From contig CM060967.1 in NCBI GenBank assembly GCA_030765045.1, positions 164,242,251 through 164,306,250 on the forward strand: a stretch of DNA of 64,000 bases. The letters run 5' to 3'. Positions 45,206 through 57,325 of the stretch are shown here, piece after piece. Position 1 is the stretch's first letter, and every line of letters starts with the position of its first letter. The stretch comes from Tenodera sinensis. Taxonomy: Eukaryota; Arthropoda; Insecta; Mantodea; Mantidae. The notes below the pieces were generated by a model. That model saw nothing but the letters and a program-made list of their open reading frames with translations. It searched no databases and was not told the DNA's origin. The translations under genes were made by a program, and so were the position numbers.

Positions 45206-45337
45206 ACACACACGCACATACACAAATACACACTCATACGCACACACACGCACAAACACACGTACACACCCAAACACACGTACGCACCCAAACACACGTA
45301 CACACAAAAACACACGTATGCACCCAAACACACACAC
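45206..45337 (+). repeat. CA-rich quasi-tandem tract
   Basis: An irregular tract dominated by CACA, with a recurring CACACGTAYGCACCCAAA type motif at 22-44 bp spacing. It occupies the position of the R850 microsatellite. Confidence 0.85.
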
Positions 45338-45499
45338 GTTTTTTTAAAAATGCTTTTTTTAATTGAGAAAGCCTCGAAACCTGTATCCCGGGTGAAATCT
45401 AATTTTTGGGTAGAATGCAGTACTTTCTGTATCTCGTATATATGCGTAGAGAAAAATAAAATAAGCTTTTTTGATTCACAAAGCTTCAAAATATATATT

Positions 45500-46328
45500 A
45501 CTTTCCTTATTACGTATAGAGAGGAAGATTGTATTCCACTCAAAAATTCGATGTGGAGATTTTACCGAAAATGTTTTGAAGCCCCCTGAACAAAAAAAAA
45601 AAAGCATTTTTAGAAAAAGCTCCATTTGTGTGTGTGCGTGTGTGTGGGTGTGTGTGTGTGTGAGTGTGTGTGTCGTCTGTGGACAGCATAACTCAAAAAT
45701 GAAAAGTCGGTTAAAAACCAAAAGTTGGTATTTAAGTATACGACACGAAGATTTTGAAGAAAATTCCTCCACCTTAAATTTTTATTTTCTTGGAAATGGC
45801 TAACGATTTTTATTAAAATGCCATATGTTGGAGATACTTTTATGACAAATAAAATGTAGGTATGTATATCTTGAACTTTCTGGCTATAGCCCATGTAGCC
45901 CTTTTTACTCTGGAGAACTTTTGCAAAACTGGTATACCGTAAGAGGTAGACCAAATCTTACTATACAAAAAAACGTAGGTCTTGCTAAACCCCACAATTT
46001 ATGTATAAATATTTTTTTTTTTTTTTTTTTTTTTTTGTAGAGTAAACCATTTCAGAGGTATTCCTTGTTATTTGTGTGGATTTTGGAGAACTTATACTTC
46101 TGTCAAACGGAACATAGTTATTAATTTTTTATATGTTAACCGTGCAAAGAGAACATAATTTGGAAGATTTAGAAGATTTTGCTATTCTTCAAAGTCTCCT
46201 GTATTCCCATATTCTTCTTGTACGTACAAGAACATAAACAATGCTAATTTCTGTAAATGTAGGGAGTTTGTAAGAATGGTTAGTACAACAGTAGAGAAAG
46301 TCATGTGAGTGCAACACATCAGATTTTT
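45500..46328 (+). mobile_element. R850 family copy, full length
   Basis: The 5' end ACTTTCCTTATT at 45500 is imperfect and the 3' end AGTAGAGAAAGT lies at 46290-46301. It is followed by CATGTGAGTGCAACACATCAG and a 21-bp T run. A GT tract lies at 45627-45672. A separate 5'-end fragment in reverse orientation follows (TCTACTCATG...GGTAGAGAAAGT, 46350-46380). Confidence 0.85.
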
Positions 46329-46380
46329 TTTTTTTTTTTTTTTTATTTCCTCTACTCATGTAAATAAGTGGTAGAGAAAG

Positions 46381-48051
46381 TAAAATATAGCGGAAAATCC
46401 TTGACCGGGCAACACATCAGGTTGAATTTTGGAGCCTGGACCATCTACCACTGCAACAGGTCAGGTCAGAGATGGAATCCTAGCAAGCGCAGAGCGGCTA
46501 CACCGATGCCTCTGTGTTTTGCATATCGACCCGGAAATATTCCGGCCGGCCGCTTTCTCTGGCCCATCTCTCATCAACATACTTCACTAACATTAATGAA
46601 CCGCATACAGTTTACTCCCGATTTGAATATCAAAACAAGTAAACTGGAGTCCATTGTTTTGTCATTCACCACTCCACATGGTCTTCTTCCCAACATAAAC
46701 TCCACTTCCTTCTCTATTAATGTGTGCTTTTTATGATTGCTATAATTTTCTCCTCATCGTAATTTAAATATCTCATCCGCTATTTGTTCGGAGCTGAAAG
46801 TCCGTGACGCCGGGGTCAAGCGGTCACGTGGTACCAACATTAATTACTAGACATTGCTTTCCGTTTAGTGTCTGACAGAGCCTAATTTTCGCAACGGCAT
46901 CTTATGCCCTTCTTACAGTTGCGCGATTATAGAAAGTCTATACACTACTCTCACGGAAATGGGGAGAGCCTTTATTAGCACGGTTAGTATTTTACTCAGT
47001 TGCGAGATAACTTTGCTAAACACGTGATTTTCTAATGATTTGCTCTCGTGACCATGTGGGGAACAAAATGCTTGTAAAAACGACGAAAACTCAGGCACGC
47101 TTACATGTAAATATTACAAAACATTAACTGTACAAAATGCTTTGCGTGCCTAATCTCAAATGCACGAACAGTCTTGCGTCATATGCGAACGTTTCAACAA
47201 CTATTGTCCAGAGTTGTATCTTTACTTCTAACTATTCCTGTGAAATTTCAGTTGGTTTCAAAACTACTTTACCATAAACTTGCATCCTCCATTTAGCTGA
47301 TCAGGGGTGTACGTTGCAAATAAATATAATGCTCTGTCTTACTACAGCCAACTTCTGAACGGTCATCTAACCAAATCATTTGGCAGAAACGTTGCATGTC
47401 GTAGGTACGTATTTAAACCTACACTAAACTTACAGACAAAAACTGGTTTATGTATATAATGAATTGGTGTTAGAAGATTTCCAGTTTCAGTTCATAAAAT
47501 ATTAAAAGATTAAATAGATTCATTTACAAAGCTCGTGTACTTGATTAAGAAGCACTGACTTCTAGTTAAGCATGCCATGGAGTAGAAAATGGATGTTACT
47601 CCACAGAACATAAACAGTTGCTGCACTTGCAGAGTATAAGAACTACAACCTGTTGCAAGGAATGCCTATACATAGATGATTATGACGTAACACTTCAGCA
47701 AATAAAAGACAGCACTTAAAAAGTGACAATAGATCTTGTATTTGTTTGTTTTAGTTACCTGCTATTTGTGAAATACTGCTGCCTATTCACTGTAGATATG
47801 AAACTCCTCTAATGTGTAAAGACCAGCTCAGCAAGTTAACTCTTTAAGGCCCAGTTCCACTGGAAGTTTAGTTACACCAAACCAAAACAACTGCAGGCGC
47901 CGTTTTATAAACTTCTGGTTAAGCTAAACCGCAGTACAGTGGTGTTGGTATAAGAAACTTCTAAGCTCCACAGATAAAAACGTGAAGCTTAACAGTTAAA
48001 ACTTAAAAATAGCTAAATAGAAAATAGTTAAAATGCTATAAAGCTAAAGAG
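46381..48051. other. No recognisable gene
   Basis: A 122-codon frame (46368-46736, +) has no recognisable domain and begins inside the R850 end fragment. 47850-47960 contains a weak inverted match (GAAGTTTAGTTACACC / GGTATAAGAAACTTC) that could be a decayed short element. The rest is featureless. Confidence 0.4.
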
Positions 48052-49380
48052 TGAGCGGACTGAGTGGAGTGAGTGGAGTGAGTGGAGTGAGTAGACTGAG
48101 TGGGGTGAGTGCACTGAGTGGAGTGAGTGGAGTGAGTGCACTGAGTGGAGTGAGTGGAGTGAGTGGAGTGAGTGCACTGAGTGGAGTGAGTGCACTGAGT
48201 GGAGTGAGTGGAGTGAGTGCACTGAGTGGAGTGAGTGCACTGAGTGGAATGAGTGGACTGAGTGGAGTGAGTGGAGTGAGTGCACTGAGTGGAGTGAGTG
48301 GAGTGAGTGCACTGAGTGGAGTGAGTGGAGTGAGTGCACTGAGTGGAGTGAGTGCACTGAGTGGACTGAGTGGAGTGAGTGGAGTGAGCGCACTGAGTGG
48401 AGTGAGTGCACTGAGTGGAGTGAGTGCACTGAGTGGAGTGAGTGGAGTGAGTGCACTGAGTGGAATGAGTGGACTGAGTGGAGTGAGTGGAGTGAGTGCA
48501 CTGAGTGGAGTGAGTGCACTGAGTGGAGTGAGTGCACTGAGTGGAGTGAGTGGAGTGAGTGGACTGAGTGGAGTGAGTGGAGTGAGTGGACTGAGTGGAG
48601 TGAGTGGAGTGAGTGCACTGAGTGGAGTGAGTGCACTGAGTGGAGTGAGTGCACTGAGTGGAGTGAGTGCACTGAGTGGTGTGAGTGCACTGAGTGCACT
48701 GAGTGGAGTGAGTGCACTGAGTGGAGTGAGTGGAGTGAGTGCACTGAGTGGAGTGAGTGGACTGAGTGGAGTGAGTGGAGTGAGTGCACTGAGTGGAGTG
48801 AGTGGACTGAGTGGAGTGAGTGGAGTGAGTGCACTGAGTGGAGTGAGTGCACTGAGTGGAGTGAGTGCACTGAGTGGAGTGAGTGCACTGAGTGGAGTGA
48901 GTGCACTGAGTGGAGTGAGTGGACTGAGTGGAGTGAGTGGAGTGAGTGCACTGAGTGGAATGAGTGGAGTGAGTGGAGTGAGTGGAGTGAGTGCACTGAG
49001 TGGAGTGAGTGCACTGAGTGCACTGAGTGGAGTGAGTGGAGTGAGTGCACTGAGTGGAGTGAGTGGAGTGAGTGCACTGAGTGGAGTGAGTAGACTGAGT
49101 GGGGTGAGTGCACTGAGTGGAGTGAGTGGAGTGAGTGCACTGAGTGGAGTGAGTGGAGTGAGTGCACTGAGTGGAGTGAGTGCACTGAGTGGAGTGAGTG
49201 GAGTGAGTGCACTGAGTGGAGTGAGTGCACTGAGTGGAGTGAGTGGAGTGAGTGCACTGAGTGGAGTGAGTGCACTGAGTGGAGTGAGTGGACTGAGTGG
49301 AGTGAGTGGAGTGAGTGCACTGAGTGGAGTGAGTGGAGTGAGTGCACTGAGTGGAGTGAGTGGAGTGAGTGGACTGAGTG
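48052..49380. repeat. 9-bp satellite array, about 147 monomers
   Basis: A continuous 1.33-kb array of the 9-mer AGTG(G/C)A(G/C)TG. Almost all variation lies at two positions, giving three main monomers: AGTGGAGTG, AGTGCACTG and AGTGGACTG. Rare variants are AGTGGAATG, AGTAGACTG, AGTGGGGTG and one AGCGCACTG. No indel breaks the register. Because the unit is a multiple of three, several frames stay open on both strands (447 codons plus, 462 minus). Those frames are not genes. Confidence 0.97.
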
Positions 49381-50019
49381 AAAATACTGTTTAAGAGCCA
49401 TCGACAAGTAGGTCATTTGGGTCCGCTAACTACAAGTTAAACAGACAACATTCTAGACAGCGAGTGTAAATGTATGAATGTTTTTTGAGAAGGATGTTAC
49501 CTTTTATCCCAGTTATTGTTACTCTGGTATACTCCCGAGTTTTACACGCTGTAACGTTACACCACTGCTATTTACTAGTACCGTAAGAGTGGACACGCCT
49601 CGAAGGTTAGGAGATTTGTACCCGGTAATAGTTACAAACAATATGTCAATCACAACTAGAACAAGTCGACACGGAAAAAAAGAATATTCACAAACGCTCC
49701 TTCTCATTCTGCAGGACAAAATACGATCTCTGTAACATTGGAGCTTGGAGCACCATACCACTACATCCACCCCCTCCCACAACACCTGGAAGAGCTTTGC
49801 ATCGAAGAAAAACATAATAAAAGAAAGTTTGTATCTCCATCAAGAGCTTCAATTGCCCTTCTATAATAATAATTTCGACATTTTTATAGTTTATATTCCA
49901 TTGCTATAAATTATTTACCTACTTTATTATTTTGTGTTGTCACGTTTAACAATTCTTCGGCACCTTTTAGTTTTTCTTCTATCATATTCGTGAAGAAAGT
50001 TGTACTGTCTATATTACAT
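49381..50019. other. No recognisable gene
   Basis: Overlapping frames at 49478-49735 (+) and 49519-49815 (-) share the same DNA and have no recognised domain. GC content is locally higher, so an old repeat is possible. Confidence 0.4.
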
Positions 50020-50520
50020 TTTTACACTAATATCATAAGACGTTTAACCTAGCCGATAGAAGGAGAGACGTCATAAATTAAATTTGAATTTAATGCCATA
50101 TTGCAAAGAATTAGCCAAAAAACGTTAACTTACATTAAAAATGAACTAAAATATATTCATTTCGATTAGTGTAGTTCCACTTAGTCAACAGTGCCAACTA
50201 AGAAAAATGAAATTCAAGGATTACACGTATTTCAATGTTTTCTTCTTGTTATAACAAAACCAGTTTATAATCTCAAATAAATCTCACTTTACTATGAACA
50301 TAAATTAATATTTTTTCTTATGGAAAAACGCATTAATTATTATAAAAAGAACAATTGTTAAAACAGTTGTTAAATTTAAATGGAGAGTTATTTTTACTGT
50401 TAATGTATTGTAATGTGGCGACACTAACTCAACGAAACAATGACCTAGTGATAATTCGTACAAAACAAAAGAATGTTTAGTTCATAATTCGCGTATGATA
50501 ATTTAACCCTTCTATGTATG
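50020..50520 (+). repeat. R3 dispersed repeat, copy 2
   Basis: The partner of 28955-29540 in the same orientation: ATATCATAAGACGTTTAACC, AAAATATATTCATTTCGATT, AAACCAGTTTATAATCTCAA, AACAATTGTTAAAACAGTTG, GTGGCGACACTAACTC and TGATAATTCGTACAAAA. It is shorter by several small deletions. Confidence 0.7.
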
Positions 50521-51892
50521 AAATAATTATTCGCAGTAATCTTTCAATTTTACTGATGTTGATGTAGGAAATCAATTCCTTTAGATATAATTTATGTTTT
50601 ACTCTGCCCTTGATTGAAGTTCCTAAATATAAGAAATTATTATTGTTTCAATAAACTAATAAAATATTTGTGGTTTGCTATGAAAATGTATTGAAAATCA
50701 CAAATGAGTTATATTGATGAAATGGTGATCGTATAACTATAAGTTAGTTGTTTTCTTCAAATTGTAGTATTACAAAAATTGATCCCTCCCACGTGTAGCT
50801 TATACTGTCTAAGAAAATTCACACCAAGAGACTGGTAATATTTAATTAATTTAAGTCGGAATGACTATTCCGAGTGTAAAATATTTGTTCGAAAAAATTA
50901 ATATTAAAGTATTTCCTTATGGCCTGAACTGGAGTTGGAAACTTTTCAAATTCTCTTTTTCCTTATATGTCCACCTATAATTGGCCTCCACGTGGAAGTT
51001 CGGACATATGGCTTCCAGTTTCTTTCAAACATTTAGGCCGGAAGTGCCTTGTGTCTCTTAGGTAATTATCCACTCATTGATAAAGCCACAACAGTTGTAC
51101 ATCTGTACACTGAGCTACACAGATTGCAACCAACAACCTGCAATTTTCTCTGAGAAAGTGTTGACAGTGAAGAAATGTGTTTAGAACACTGCTTAGTTCT
51201 CTTCAGAAACTTTTGTATTTTCTGACAATTACTATCATATTCTTCTATGTCCTTACGTGCGACGAATGTGGTAATATGCCTGAAAAAATACCGTTAGCGA
51301 GAAAAGTAATCGAAGCTTTGAGAATATTCGGACCAGCACGTTAATGTAGTATCTTTTTTTCCAAATGCACACTGTAAACTGTAAATCTACACGCCTTGCA
51401 GCTTACATTGTATGCCTACCTCTTAAAGTCTCTTTGTTTTAATTTTACAGTTTCCTTTCAAGTGGTTTCCATCTTATCTTTTGCTAATTACATCATTTAG
51501 AAAGCATTAACTTTCAACTGGATTTACTTCTAATGCTAGTGGCTCTTAATTTGCTTACTATAGAAGTTTGAGGCATATTGTAACAGTTTCGCGAATATAG
51601 TAGAGTAAACTGTCATCAAAATCTTCTCCAGATATTGAATGGGGATAATTCATCTAGCATTGAAGGTTCCTGTTTTGGAAATAAAAGCAACACTTTCCAT
51701 ATTATTTATTTCTCCCAACAAACTTCCTGTTTGTGGTTTTAAACACACAAGCCGTGTTATTTAATTCCGGGATATAAAGTATTTACAACAGTAAGTCGCC
51801 ATTGGGGCAATTGTCTCTCATGTGAGACTCCCTTTGTGGTTTACCGGGAGAAATATGAATTGGTCGGAGAATTCAATGTCTTTCTGGCAGGT
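50521..51892. other. No recognisable gene
   Basis: AT-rich, only short frames, no tandem repeats and no member of the window's repeat families. Confidence 0.5.
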
Positions 51893-51967
51893 TGTCACTG
51901 TAGCTTAATGGTTAGAGCACCCGTCTGGTAAGCAGAGGGTCTGTGGTTCAAATTCCAGCTGTGGCAT
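51893..51967 (+). tRNA. tRNA-like sequence (pseudogene or SINE head), Thr-like
   Basis: The Pol III boxes are good: TAGCTTAATGG (A box) and GGTTCAAATTCC (B box). A T run follows at about 51971. By alignment to tRNA-Thr, the anticodon loop would be CTGGTAA, anticodon GGT. The acceptor arm mostly pairs, but the anticodon and T stems have several mismatches, and GGT-anticodon Thr tRNAs are not expected in animals. I therefore read it as a tRNA pseudogene or the head of a SINE. Confidence 0.4.
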
Positions 51968-54900
51968 TGAATTTTTCAGTTCCAGTTCTACCTCTCAATT
52001 TCCATATGTTTATTAGAGGTTTAATATCCTTAAGATTTTGATTCCCACGCGGTATTGCAGGAGGCATAGGCTCCCACTATACCTTAAATTTATTCGTTTT
52101 TGCAGCATCCCGAATACCATATAATACAATTTCAAATTCCATATCCTAAAGGCAATACATCTCCAAGTTGGCCACATCGCAACAAAGTTAGCAATGTTCT
52201 AATAAAGTATAGTTCAACGAATTCGTTAGCTTCTTTTATGGTGTCCGGAGCAATTTCCTTTATAGTTGCTTGTATAGATACCGTTGCATCAATACATTTG
52301 CTAAGTTTTATTAATTTCATACCAGATAAATCAACAAAAGTCGAATTACACGTTGTGTTGAGTAATTTAGCTAGATTCGATTAGTCTGCATATTTATTGA
52401 ATGAAAATAGTTGTGCTGAATATTAAGTAATGGCTATTTATCCATCGGCATATCACCTATGAATTGGTATGTTTCATGCCATACTTAACACTCAAAACGA
52501 CTCCTTAACGACCCTGAAAATATACTTTTATAATTATAATAATAAATATTATGATTACATTAAGTAATTAGCTATAACACATTCCTAGCAATGAAAAATA
52601 TCACATTGAAACTAAATATGTGATGATTGTTAAGGAGAATTTCCCTGCATTATCTTTTCAACCAGAATCACTCATTATTAAAAACAAATCAGTCGATTTT
52701 TCTTCATTTCAGATTATCCATATCATTCTATTGTTATAGTAAACATTAGTTCTTTTGTTTCTAGACCAACTTTACTATGATCAAGTGAAGAGTTTTCACT
52801 AGGCTATGGTTTAAATAGAATCACAGATTATCACAATGTTTAGCGAATAATGGTGCTGTTATTTATAAATCAATGATCGTATCATGAACGCAGATAAGGC
52901 AAGTAGCCATTAAGTGGTCGTGAATATGACTAGTGGGATAAGAGCATCATTACCACTCTCAGGTAATTACAGAACTTCACTAACTCTGTTCTTGCAAAAC
53001 ACATTTGCACATAAATAACTATTATGAGACTAAGTATTGACCCATACACTTCTCAATTTTAATCCTCAACCGAACGCTCTAAGAGAAAAATGTCCATTGC
53101 AACTTTACCATTCATGTTACTATTCTATTATCAGTAGGGCAAGGATGTTTAGGACATGTCATATTTGTATCAAATAACTAGTTTACCCATAACATTAATT
53201 TAAATGCGAATTGGATGTTTCTGATGAGATTTGGAACTGGTTTTACTGGTCATATAGCTGCATATTTAACTCGTTTTTATACTTTAGGGCATATTCAAGT
53301 TATAATTTGGCCATTTGTATGGTTCGGCGCTATACTTTTGTTACTTTTTACAACAAATATAATAAAATTCACACAATATTCTTGAAATTAAGTTAAATGT
53401 ATCACTTTCTGTTAACTGAATTATTATAGAAAAACACCTAAGCATATTTTGGTTTTACGTACATAGCGAATGTACGGTATGTTATGTATACAAGAATTTT
53501 AGATGTATTTAGCATTAATACATGGTCGACAGCTTGCTAAAAGAAAGTACTTTTCTTTCTTTTTATTTTTTCTTTTTTATTTATTTATTTTTTTTTTTTT
53601 TCTTTTTCTTTTTCAAACTGCGGGCCTAAACTTTGATTCATACAGTGAATAAGGAATACAACGGAGTTATTCGAATACAGAAATTATAAAACATTGTCTA
53701 ACAAATATTAAAAAAAACACTTGTATATATGTTAAATAAGTATTTCAATCAAATTCAATTAGCATAATATAGCTCTTTCATCATTTAACAGAATACAATA
53801 TATTAATATTATGGTCATATTTGCCTGCATATTTTTTACGTTTTCAGCTCCTAAATATCCTAACACTAATTATCAGTGTAGATATAGTCATCGTAAATTA
53901 AAACTAGCAGATAAGTAGGTACTAAGTTTAACATACAGGAATTCAGTTCTTGTTTTAGTGACGAACAACAACAGTTCTGAGCGCTTGATGTTGTAGCAAA
54001 TCTCAACTGTATTATTGTCTGCAACCTACATCCTTATAATGTATAAACTTGGCTGTTTCTCCCATATAGATCTTACCTCATAATTTGGATCAGAAGACTG
54101 TAAATATGACAATTTCCATGAAAATTTCTCTTTTCTTCTTTCTAATAGTCTATTAATGTCCAAAAAGAAGCCGCGACACCATGTTACATTTCAATTACTC
54201 TACTAGCTTTCTTTGTAAAGTGTGAAGCTGGACATGGGATTGTAGACCATAGTACATTTAGGTCTTTTGGAATAGGTAGTACCGCACCACATTGACAGGA
54301 GCCAAACTATTCCTGCTGCTTAATTCGTCCACTTACCTGAAACAAATAAAACATTTACATTAATCTTGAGAAAAATCAAGGACAGAGTTTATGGTTTAAG
54401 ATAAGAAGTGACTTCACAAGTTTAGCAGTATTCTAGGTTTCAACATGCACTCATTGAAATTCCTAAGGGTATGACAGGGCACGAAATGAATACTAGGGGA
54501 AAATGTAGGATATTAGACGAAACGATCACTAAACTGGAACTAATGAAGCGATTTCTAAGTTAACGGTTTGAGATGCCTGCAAGAAGTTCCCCTCTTTACG
54601 ACTAAATATACTTACAGATAACTAAAGGTACTGAATTAGGAAACGCGTAAGAAATTGAAAGGGAAGCCCAGGATGTTTCTGTAACAAAATGTCTCAAACA
54701 CAAGTAAAAAATGAATCGCATGTTAAATTTCAGAAAAGTTGGTTGTAACATGAGCTTTCTCGTGTTCTCATCTTGAACACTGTTGAAAATCTTGACGCCA
54801 TCTTTGAAAGATAAGGTAAGAGACACCATGATATCAGAGAATTGGGACCATTATATCAGGCAAGGTGATACAGCAATTATAGCGGACTATTCTTGCATCT

Positions 54901-55599
54901 TCACCTCAGCACTAAAAACAGGCCAGCTTTTTTGAAGAGCAACAAAACATACAAATAACGCATGGAACATTATTATTAAACACCTTCATTGTATTTAATT
55001 TTAGCTAAACTAAGGGATATGCGTTACAACTGCATAAAGAATCTTATACGTATATATAGCACAGAGAAATAGTAACATATAGCAATCAGCTCAGGTTAAG
55101 CTTATTCTTGACAGGGCTGAGTTATCAGTCCTAAGCACCTCGAGCACTACTGATTCCCTGTATCCTTTATTTTCTAGTCTCTCAAAATGCCTGCACTCTT
55201 TTACTGAGAAACAAGTTCATAAGATTCCATAAATAGTTGATTCAAGTGTTTATTCCTTTAACTTTGAAATGACTTGTAACTAAACAGATGACTTGCCATT
55301 TCATCTGCCTTTCTGCACATAAAACAAGTTTGATCACTTCTTCATGCATCTTGCACTAGTATAATTGTACCTTGATACAGTCATCTGTTATTCCAACGGT
55401 CCAAAGAAGCTAAACTCTGCTCTGTAACACAGTCCATGTAGCAAGAACTACAGAAATAAAATATTTCAATTAAAATTCCAGAAAACTGTTGCATGATAAA
55501 ACATTTTTGGAGTCACCGCTTTCAAACTGTGTTATAAAACACTGAAATTTAAACAATTTATAAAATATTTCACTTATACCGGGTTATTGACTTCAAACT
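51968..55599. other. Long stretch without recognisable gene
   Basis: Mostly AT-rich single-copy-looking DNA. A T/C-rich low-complexity tract lies at 53545-53615. A 94-codon plus frame (52100-52384) and a 62-codon minus frame share the same DNA and have no recognisable domain. No R850, SINE or LINE similarity was seen across this 3.6 kb, the longest such gap in the window. Confidence 0.5.
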
Positions 55600-55785
55600 C
55601 AAAATTGTTCTCCGTTGTCAAGGGGCAGGTTCAAACCTGGCGGAGGATTTTGTGGATGTAGAAATGCGTAGCATGGCTTCTTTTAGAAGGGAAGTAAAGC
55701 CGGTAGTCCCGTGTCTGTATTGACGATAGCCTGAGAAGAGATCTCTGAGCCTAAGTAAGCTATCTTTCACGCCTAGAGTTGCCCG
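55600..55785 (+). mobile_element. SINE-A copy, 3' truncated
   Basis: Head GGTTCAAACCTGGCGGAGG, then GTAGAAATGCGTAGCATGGC, TAGAAGGGAAGTAAAGCC, GGTAGTCCCGTGTC, AGAGATCTCTGAGCC and ATCTTTCACGCC, in the family order. Confidence 0.75.
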
Positions 55786-56379
55786 CTGTCCCGATTTTGT
55801 CGGTATTTTCCCTACTTTTTGTAACTATCCCTTGCGCCGACACAAGTGTGACGGGACATTCAAAAGTCCGTGCTTCTGTGTTTAGCTGACAAGCCAAGTT
55901 TCATCATTGAATCTTCTTAAGGGTTTACGTCAAGTAATATCTGGAATAATATTAGTAACATTTGATTTATTTTTCTTAAAATTCTACTGTTAATAATTTT
56001 ACTACTTAAATTTAGATTTACTAACTGAAAAACTAGATCCGTTTTCTTCGAAAGTATTCAGCGCATAAGTTACTAAAATAGAAATTGCGTTGCCCGTTCC
56101 TGTCAGTATCGTGCATGTGGAGAGAAGAAAGAAACAAGCTACATACAAAATCCGTAGAAAGTGAACTTGTGGTTAAAAGAAGTAAGTATAATATGAATTG
56201 TTGTAAATGTCAAATATGCTCTAATGAGAAGGAATTTCCAAAGGTCACTGTTTCACATAAGAAGTAGCTAAGTTCCAGCCCCCATGGTTTCCACATGACA
56301 ATTTTAGTACCTTTAAGAATGTTTGATGTATTTGTAGTTTATTTTTTATTTAAAGTAATTAAATTTTAATTCGTAAAAG
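55786..56379. other. No recognisable gene
   Basis: A 60-codon frame at 56085-56267 contains CKCQICSN, a lone CxxC pair with no further zinc-finger pattern. It is insufficient for a call. Confidence 0.4.
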
Positions 56380-56495
56380 GTACACCATCAGCCCTAAGTG
56401 TTCTGATTTTCAATCTAAATCTGGCAATGCTGTTCATACTCAATATATAATAGGATGCTGAGAACCATAATAGTTAAAGAGCATCCATAAATAAA
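56380..56495 (+). mobile_element. SINE-A 3' end fragment
   Basis: CTCAATATATAATAGGATGC, TGAGAACCATAATAGTTAAA and AATAAAA match the 3' end of the family (compare 8860-8905 and 36060-36118). Confidence 0.55.
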
Positions 56496-57060
56496 AACTC
56501 AAATTCTTTTTTCCAACACAAAGCAGCAATTTCAGTAATCAAATCTATTACTTGGATGTCGATGTTAGAATGACACTTTTCTTTGATTAAGTATTATATA
56601 AGGCACTGAGAATGTTTATATGTTTCAGTGTATACCTACGTCTATGGTGGTTGTAATCAAAGAGAGAGAAAGGCGGTTGCTAAATACGTGATATTCTAAT
56701 GTAGAAACAAAGGTCGTTGTTGCCCGCAGTGAGGGACAATGGCTTGTCGAAACCAGTGTTTGGGGCTACGTCATACAGGAACGGGAGCAAAACGATCAGA
56801 CAGCTTCTGCTATCTCGGGGATCAAGGAAACATGGCCCAACCCGTTATTGCTAACCAAAATCCTTCCTGGCCTCCTTAACGGAAGCTCCACTTAATTTGT
56901 TTGTGAACTGCATAGGTACGCAGTGAACCTTTGCTCTTTTCCTACAAAGGTGTGATCGTGGCGCCAGACAAGTTTACAATATTTCTTCAGGGTTCAACAT
57001 TATTAAACGTGTGTTTAAATCTCCAAAAGTCTCCGAAACATAGTAAAACATGAGTAAGCG
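56496..57060. other. No recognisable gene
   Basis: A moderately GC-rich patch at 56725-56880 differs from its surroundings and has no recognisable coding content. Confidence 0.4.
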
Positions 57061-57325
57061 TAGGCTTTCACGGCCGGAATTGATAATTATAGAAGATACT
57101 TCCGGGCTAATTTGCCATGGTCTACTGGAGTAACTGTGTCCAGACGCTTCGTCCAGAACTGCGGTGGACATCATCGGTGGCGTGAAGTCTTCTCGGTGAA
57201 GGTTCAGTTGTGTTAAAAAAAAAGAATTCTCCGCAGTTATGGACGAAACGTCCGGACATACTCGTAGTTACTCCAGCAGACCACGGCAAATCAGCCCGGA
57301 AGTTTCTTCTGTAATTGTAGTAAAA
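57061..57325. mobile_element. Foldback (long palindromic) element
   Basis: The left part (57077-57170) and right part (57228-57322) are reverse complements. Paired landmarks are CTTCCGGGCTAATTTGCC against GGCAAATCAGCCCGGAAG, GTCTACTGGAGTAACT against AGTTACTCCAGCAGAC, and ACGCTTCGTCCAGAACTGCG against CGCAGTTATGGACGAAACGT. A loop of about 55 bp separates them. It would form a hairpin of about 95 bp per arm. It is non-coding; the short frames on the minus strand are mirror images of the arms. Confidence 0.85.

Larger units (their letters stand above)
44439..45460 (-). mobile_element. R850 copy swollen by simple repeats
   Basis: Minus-strand family blocks occur in order: CCTTGTAGGCGCAAGG (44439), TTATGTAATAGCTTTGAAAT (44624), CTCTATCTCTTACAGTTTGCC (44902), CTTGACAGGCTATTTGC and CTTGGTATTTAACCAGC (45164). 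The 5' end region TAATTTTTGGGTAGAATGCA (45400) ends in GCGTAGAGAAAAA. Three low-complexity tracts interrupt it: (GT)n at 44791-44854, a T run at 44863-44889, and a CA-rich stretch with ACACGTAC/CACCCAAA units at 45206-45337. Confidence 0.75.

Noticed and set aside
48028..49416. Open frames of 447 (+) and 462 (-) codons
   Set aside because: They are produced by the 9-bp monomer, which cannot introduce stops unless a monomer mutates. Both strands are open equally and no start context or flanking coding signal exists.
56085..56267. Possible zinc-knuckle frame (CKCQICSN)
   Set aside because: A single CxxC pair without the rest of any zinc-finger pattern.
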